DNA of 64,000 bases from Streptomyces sp. WMMC940. GTDB taxonomy: Bacteria; Actinomycetota; Actinomycetes; Streptomycetales; Streptomycetaceae. The notes beneath the pieces were generated by a model, which saw only the letters and a list, made by a program, of their open reading frames with translations, did no database searches and was not told where the DNA came from. This document shows positions 60,933 to 64,000 of this stretch, piece after piece. The stretch lies in contig NZ_JAPZBC010000001.1 in assembly GCF_027460265.1 (NCBI RefSeq), positions 4,223,501-4,287,500 on the forward strand. The letters are read 5' to 3'. Position 1 is the first letter of the stretch. Each line of letters starts with the position of its first letter. The position numbers were made by a program, and so were the translations under genes.

Positions 60933-62207
60933 ATGGACGCCGCGTTCACCCCGGAGCAGTGCGAGATCCGCCGTACCCTGCGCGCCGCCCTCTTCGAAGG
61001 CGGCCCGCCGGGACCGCCCCGACGCGACGCCACCGCCCCCACCGCCGGGCCCGGTTACGACCCCGACCTGTGGGCACGGCTCGCCGACGGACTCGGACTG
61101 CCCGGACTCGCCCTCGACGAGAGGTACGGCGGCGCCGGCTGCGGCATCACGGAGCTCGCCCTCGCCTCCGAGGAGACCGGCCGGGCACTCGTACCGCTGC
61201 CGCTGTTCGCCACCTCCGGACTCGCCGCCCCACTGATCGCCGCACTCGGCACCGAACGGCAGCGCGCCGAGCTCCTGCCCGGAATCGCCGGCGGCTCGCT
61301 CACCGCCGCCCTCTGCGTACCCGGCACCGCCCTCGCCACCGCCCTCGCCCTCACCGGCGGCGACGCGCACGGCACCTGGGCCGGCGGCGGCCGCGCCGGC
61401 GGCATCCAGGCCCGGCCCGAGAGCCACGGCGGCTGGCGGCTCTACGGGGAGGCCGAACAGGTCCTCGACGGGCACAGCGCCGGACTCCTCCTCGTCGCCG
61501 CGCGCACCGGCGGCTTCATCCGAGGCCGCACCCTCCTCTTCCTCGTACGCGCCCGGGACGCCGACGGCCTGCGCCGCGCCCGGTGGACCGCGCTCGACGA
61601 GACTCGGCCGCAGGCCCGCGTCCAACTCCGCGACACACCGGCCGAACTGCTCGGCGACGACCCCGGCGCGGACGTGCCCGCCGCGCTCGCCGCCACCGGC
61701 CGCACCGCCGCGACGCTGCTCGCGGCGGAGGCCGTCGGCGCGGCCGCGGCCGCACTGGCCCGCACCGTGGAGCACGTGAAGGACCGGCAGCAGTTCGGCC
61801 GGGCCGTCGGCTCCTTCCAGGCCGTCAAACACCGCCTGGCCGACCTGTACGTACGCGTCCAGGCGGCCAGGTCCGCCGCGTACTACGCCGCCTGGGACCC
61901 CGGCGAGAGCACGCTCGCCCTCGCCCAGTGCCTGGAGGCGCTCCGGACCGTCACCGGCGAGGCGATCCAGCTGCACGGAGGCATCGGCTTCACCTGGGAG
62001 CACGTGGCCCACCGGTACTTCAAGCGGGCCGCCTCCGACGAACTGCTCTTCGGGCCCGTCCACCGGCTGCGCGCACGGGCGGCGGAGACGGCGGGCCTGC
62101 TCGCCCCGGCAGCCGCCGCCCCCGCAGCCGCGACGGCGGCGCTCGCCCACGGGTCCCGGGACGGGACCGGGGCGGGACCGGGCGCGCGAGAGGCGGCGGG
62201 CGTCTGA
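60933..62207 (+). CDS. Acyl-CoA dehydrogenase, FadE beta-type
   Basis: 424 residues from ATG 60933 (GAGGGGAG upstream). The N-terminal domain EQCEIRRTLRAALFEG is followed by a middle domain with a weak FAD site. The C-terminal block EHVKDRQQFGRAVGSFQAVKH and LHGGIGFTWEHVAHRYFKRA resembles the short beta-type subunit at 33051. It may pair with the alpha-type enzyme at 36800. The last 40 residues are Ala-rich. It overlaps the next gene by one base (TGATG). Confidence 0.87.
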   Translation: MDAAFTPEQCEIRRTLRAALFEGGPPGPPRRDATAPTAGPGYDPDLWARLADGLGLPGLALDERYGGAGCGITELALASEETGRALVPLPLFATSGLAAPLIAALGTERQRAELLPGIAGGSLTAALCVPGTALATALALTGGDAHGTWAGGGRAGGIQARPESHGGWRLYGEAEQVLDGHSAGLLLVAARTGGFIRGRTLLFLVRARDADGLRRARWTALDETRPQARVQLRDTPAELLGDDPGADVPAALAATGRTAATLLAAEAVGAAAAALARTVEHVKDRQQFGRAVGSFQAVKHRLADLYVRVQAARSAAYYAAWDPGESTLALAQCLEALRTVTGEAIQLHGGIGFTWEHVAHRYFKRAASDELLFGPVHRLRARAAETAGLLAPAAAAPAAATAALAHGSRDGTGAGPGAREAAGV

Positions 62208-62698
62208 TGCGCACCGGAATCCGCATGGTCCGGAAGATCTCCTCGACCCGTGCCTTCACACGGCTCGCCCCGCACGTCATCCCCGCCCTGGACCGGGCCG
62301 TCCACCGGATCACCCGGGGCAAGGTGCTGCCCAGCGCGCGGATGCTGCCCGGGCTCGTGCTGACCGCGCGCGGCGCGAGGACCGGGCTCCCGCGCCGGAC
62401 GCCGCTCGCGTGCATGCCCGAGGAGGCGACCGGCGGCTGGATCCTCGTCGGCTCCAACTTCGGCCGGCCGGGTCACCCGGCGTGGACGGGCAATCTGCTC
62501 GCGCACCCCGAGGCGGAGATCAGCTGGCGGGGTGGGGACGTGCCGGTCCGGGCGGAATTGCTGACCGGCGAGGAACGCGCGGCGGCCTGGGGCGCGGCGC
62601 TCGCGTTCTGGCCCCCGTACGCGACGTACCAGGCGAGGATCGACAGGGAGATCCGGCTCTTCCGGCTGACGCGGCGGAACACCGAGGCGGACGACTGA
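62207..62698 (+). CDS. Deazaflavin (F420)-dependent nitroreductase-family oxidoreductase
   Basis: 163 residues, Ddn/PF04075 type: LTARGARTGLPRRTPLACMPE, GWILVGSNFGRPGHPAWTGNLLAHPE, FWPPYATYQARIDREIRLFRL. These are the usual F420-binding and catalytic blocks. Members reduce quinones, enones or nitro-aromatics. Overlap with the ACAD suggests it reduces or oxidises a pathway intermediate, for instance a ring enone. It sits in the operon under operator H. Confidence 0.88.
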   Translation: MRTGIRMVRKISSTRAFTRLAPHVIPALDRAVHRITRGKVLPSARMLPGLVLTARGARTGLPRRTPLACMPEEATGGWILVGSNFGRPGHPAWTGNLLAHPEAEISWRGGDVPVRAELLTGEERAAAWGAALAFWPPYATYQARIDREIRLFRLTRRNTEADD

Positions 62699-63122
62699 CG
62701 CCGCGGGGCCGCGCGGGCGTGCCCGACCGTGCGGAGCGGCCACGACGGACCTGCCGGGACGTGCCGGGGCAGGGGCGTGGGCCCGTAAGGGGTTCGTGCG
62801 GGCGTGCCGGGGGAGGGGCGTGGTCCCGTGAAGGGGTTCGTGCGGGTCGGCGGAGGCGCGTCCCCCGCCGGTGCGGGCCTCCGCAGTGGTCGGCGGGGGC
62901 GTGCTCGGCCGGTCCGCGGCCCCGCGTGCGGACCGGTCAGGGTGTACGCGCGGGAGGCGGAAGGTGCGACGGCGAGAGGGCGTGCCGGTGGAGCGCGGGC
63001 CGCCGCGGGCGCGGTCATGACGGCGACGAGCCGCCGCTGCCGACGGCCGACGTGGCCGGAGGTGAACGGGCGTGCCTGTGACAGGACTTGGCGCGAGCGC
63101 ACCCGTCATCGCGGCCCGCCCG
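62699..63122. other. 424-bp intergenic region with a 43-bp duplication
   Basis: Non-coding. A tandem duplication at 62761-62803 and 62804-62846 (gtgccggggcaggggcgtgg and on) is the only structure seen. The rest is low-complexity GC-rich sequence between convergent genes. Confidence 0.6.
62761..62846. repeat. Imperfect tandem repeat, 2 x 43 bp
   Basis: The two copies differ at four to five positions (for example gcccgtaagg versus tcccgtgaag). Confidence 0.85.
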
Positions 63123-63770
63123 CTACTTCGTCGGCTTCCTGCCCGTGATACCCAGGTGCACCAACAGCGCCAGGTTCGGCCTCAGTTCGGCCTGCTTGAC
63201 GCCCCACGTCTGGAAGCCCTTCTGGTGCGAGGCCACCGAGGCCAGCATCGCCACCAGCGAACCCGACACCGCCATCGGGCTGACGTCCTTGTCGACCTTG
63301 CCCTTGGACTGGAGCTCCTTCACCGCGTCCGCGAGGGAGTTGGTGACCGAGTTCAGGATCTTCATGCGGAGCTTGTAGAAACGTTTGTCGCCCTCGGCCG
63401 CGCCGAGGTCCACCACGCGGAGGATCGCGTCGTGCCTGCGCCAGAAGTCGAGGAATCCCTCGACGAGTTGCTCCGCGGTCTGCCAGCCCGCCTTGCCGAC
63501 CCAGGACCGGCCCGCGACCAGGTCCGTCAACGCGGCGCCCTCCGTGGCCATTTCCTCCGCGAGTTCGAGGACCGCGCCCTCGACGTCGGGGAAGTACTGG
63601 TAGAAGGTCGCGGGTGAGGTCCCCGCTTTCCGGGCCACATCGATGACCTTGACGTCCCGGTACGGCGAGGAGCTGAGCATCTCGCTGAGACAGTCGAGCA
63701 GCTTCTGCCGCGTCGCCTGTCCGCGACGGCCGGCGACCCGGCCGTCGACGGTGCGTACTTGTCCTGTCAT
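63123..63770 (-). CDS. TetR family regulator, candidate for the CTGACG-N3-CGTCAG regulon
   Basis: 215 residues. The TetR HTH is at about 15-65 (GRRGQATRQKLLDCLSEMLS, VARKAGTSPATFYQYFPDVE). The C-terminal domain (GWQTAEQLVEGFLDFWRRHD, AEGDKRFYKLRMKILNSVTN) is the ligand part. A degenerate site (CTGTCA-TGC-CGTCAG, 63764-63778) overlaps its start codon, hinting at autoregulation. It lies 425 bp from the operon carrying operator H. It is the only TetR in the regulon half of the window. The assignment is inferred from position. Confidence 0.85.
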   Translation of the reverse strand: MTGQVRTVDGRVAGRRGQATRQKLLDCLSEMLSSSPYRDVKVIDVARKAGTSPATFYQYFPDVEGAVLELAEEMATEGAALTDLVAGRSWVGKAGWQTAEQLVEGFLDFWRRHDAILRVVDLGAAEGDKRFYKLRMKILNSVTNSLADAVKELQSKGKVDKDVSPMAVSGSLVAMLASVASHQKGFQTWGVKQAELRPNLALLVHLGITGRKPTK

Positions 63771-63778
63771 GCCGTCAG
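63764..63778. promoter_or_regulatory. Degenerate operator overlapping the tetR start
   Basis: CTGTCATGCCGTCAG: two mismatches to the nine-site consensus; it covers the start codon of the TetR gene. It could be an autoregulatory site or chance. Confidence 0.35.
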
Positions 63779-63860
63779 CTTACCGAGGGGTGATCGGCGC
63801 GCGATTCGGCCGAGTGCAAATGGGGTGCTCCCGCACCGTCCCCCGGGTGGGCCAACAGTG

Positions 63861-63894
63861 TTATCAACAGCCTGTGGATAATTTCGGTGGACAA
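63861..63894. other. Cluster of three DnaA-box-like 9-mers
   Basis: TTATCAACA (63861-63869, one mismatch), TGTGGATAA (63873-63881, exact reverse of TTATCCACA) and GGTGGACAA (63886-63894, reverse TTGTCCACC, one mismatch) lie within 34 bp, 91 bp upstream of the tetR start. Confidence 0.5.
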
Positions 63895-63944
63895 CTCAAC
63901 GAACGGGCCCCTCTGCGTGCGGCGCATGCCGCAGTCCGATTGAC

Positions 63945-63960
63945 TGTGACTGACATCACA
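63945..63960 (+). promoter_or_regulatory. CRP-type palindrome
   Basis: TGTGA-CTGACA-TCACA is a perfect match to the TGTGA-N6-TCACA CRP-family consensus. TTGACT (63940-63945) immediately upstream looks like a -35. It probably serves a plus-strand gene starting beyond the window edge. Confidence 0.55.
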
Positions 63961-64000
63961 CCCTGTGTCGAGGGCTCTGCGCCGTGGAATCCGCACCAGG

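Noticed and set aside
63861..63894. Replication origin
   Set aside because: Only three DnaA-like boxes and no dnaA, dnaN or rpmH nearby; too few for oriC.

Overview
The window is about 72% GC, uses GTG as well as ATG starts, packs genes with 1-4 base overlaps, and contains Streptomyces hallmark families: a secreted subtilisin inhibitor, an XRE/DUF397 pair, an NsdA-like regulator, DmdR1 and rare TTA codons. The host is almost certainly a Streptomyces or close relative. From memory, the left third resembles the conserved chromosomal core of S. coelicolor around dmdR1; no database search was made.

Bases 1-4436 hold the end of a biotin carboxylase subunit followed by an acyl-CoA dehydrogenase, a cinnamate/4-coumarate:CoA ligase, an enoyl-CoA hydratase and a TetR regulator in one overlapping operon. 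A PIN-toxin remnant, a likely leaderless leader peptide and an Fe(II)/2-oxoglutarate-type oxygenase follow. From 6.4 to 28.5 kb lie housekeeping and regulatory genes: citrate synthase, pdxH, a candidate small transcript, a PAS/GAF protein, a SIS protein, dmdR1, an alpha/beta hydrolase with a TTA codon, SSI inhibitor, an ABC exporter, a primase-polymerase, an NsdA-like protein, a membrane protein with TQY repeats, purU, a solute-binding lipoprotein, an EF-hand protein, a STAS protein, and a sigma factor with a zinc-finger/MDMPI anti-sigma protein.

From 29 to 64 kb the most interesting feature is a dispersed catabolic set: two CoA ligases, amidohydrolase, two probable heteromeric acyl-CoA dehydrogenase systems, cyclase/hydrolase, SDR, zinc alcohol dehydrogenase, flavin reductase, enoyl-CoA hydratase, FAD monooxygenase, DoxX, a DUF35 OB-fold protein, a thiolase-like lipid-transfer protein and a deazaflavin oxidoreductase. 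Nine copies of a palindrome close to CTGACG-N3-CGTCAG sit 20-75 bp upstream of the operons in this set. A TetR gene at the right end is the natural candidate for the regulator. The set looks like an actinobacterial steroid- or terpenoid-like acyl-CoA degradation pathway with unknown substrate.

Unrelated genes are interleaved: an AraC/DJ-1 regulator with a divergent MFS transporter, a HigBA module whose toxin is frameshifted, a stand-alone trpF, GNAT and LysE genes, and an accessory block at 51.7-59.5 kb (XRE-DUF397, DUF4287, a secreted beta-helix protein, an exported peptidase and two PPOX-type flavoproteins). The right edge carries a perfect CRP-type palindrome and a small cluster of DnaA-box-like sites. 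I saw no rRNA, tRNA, CRISPR array, insertion sequence or prophage.
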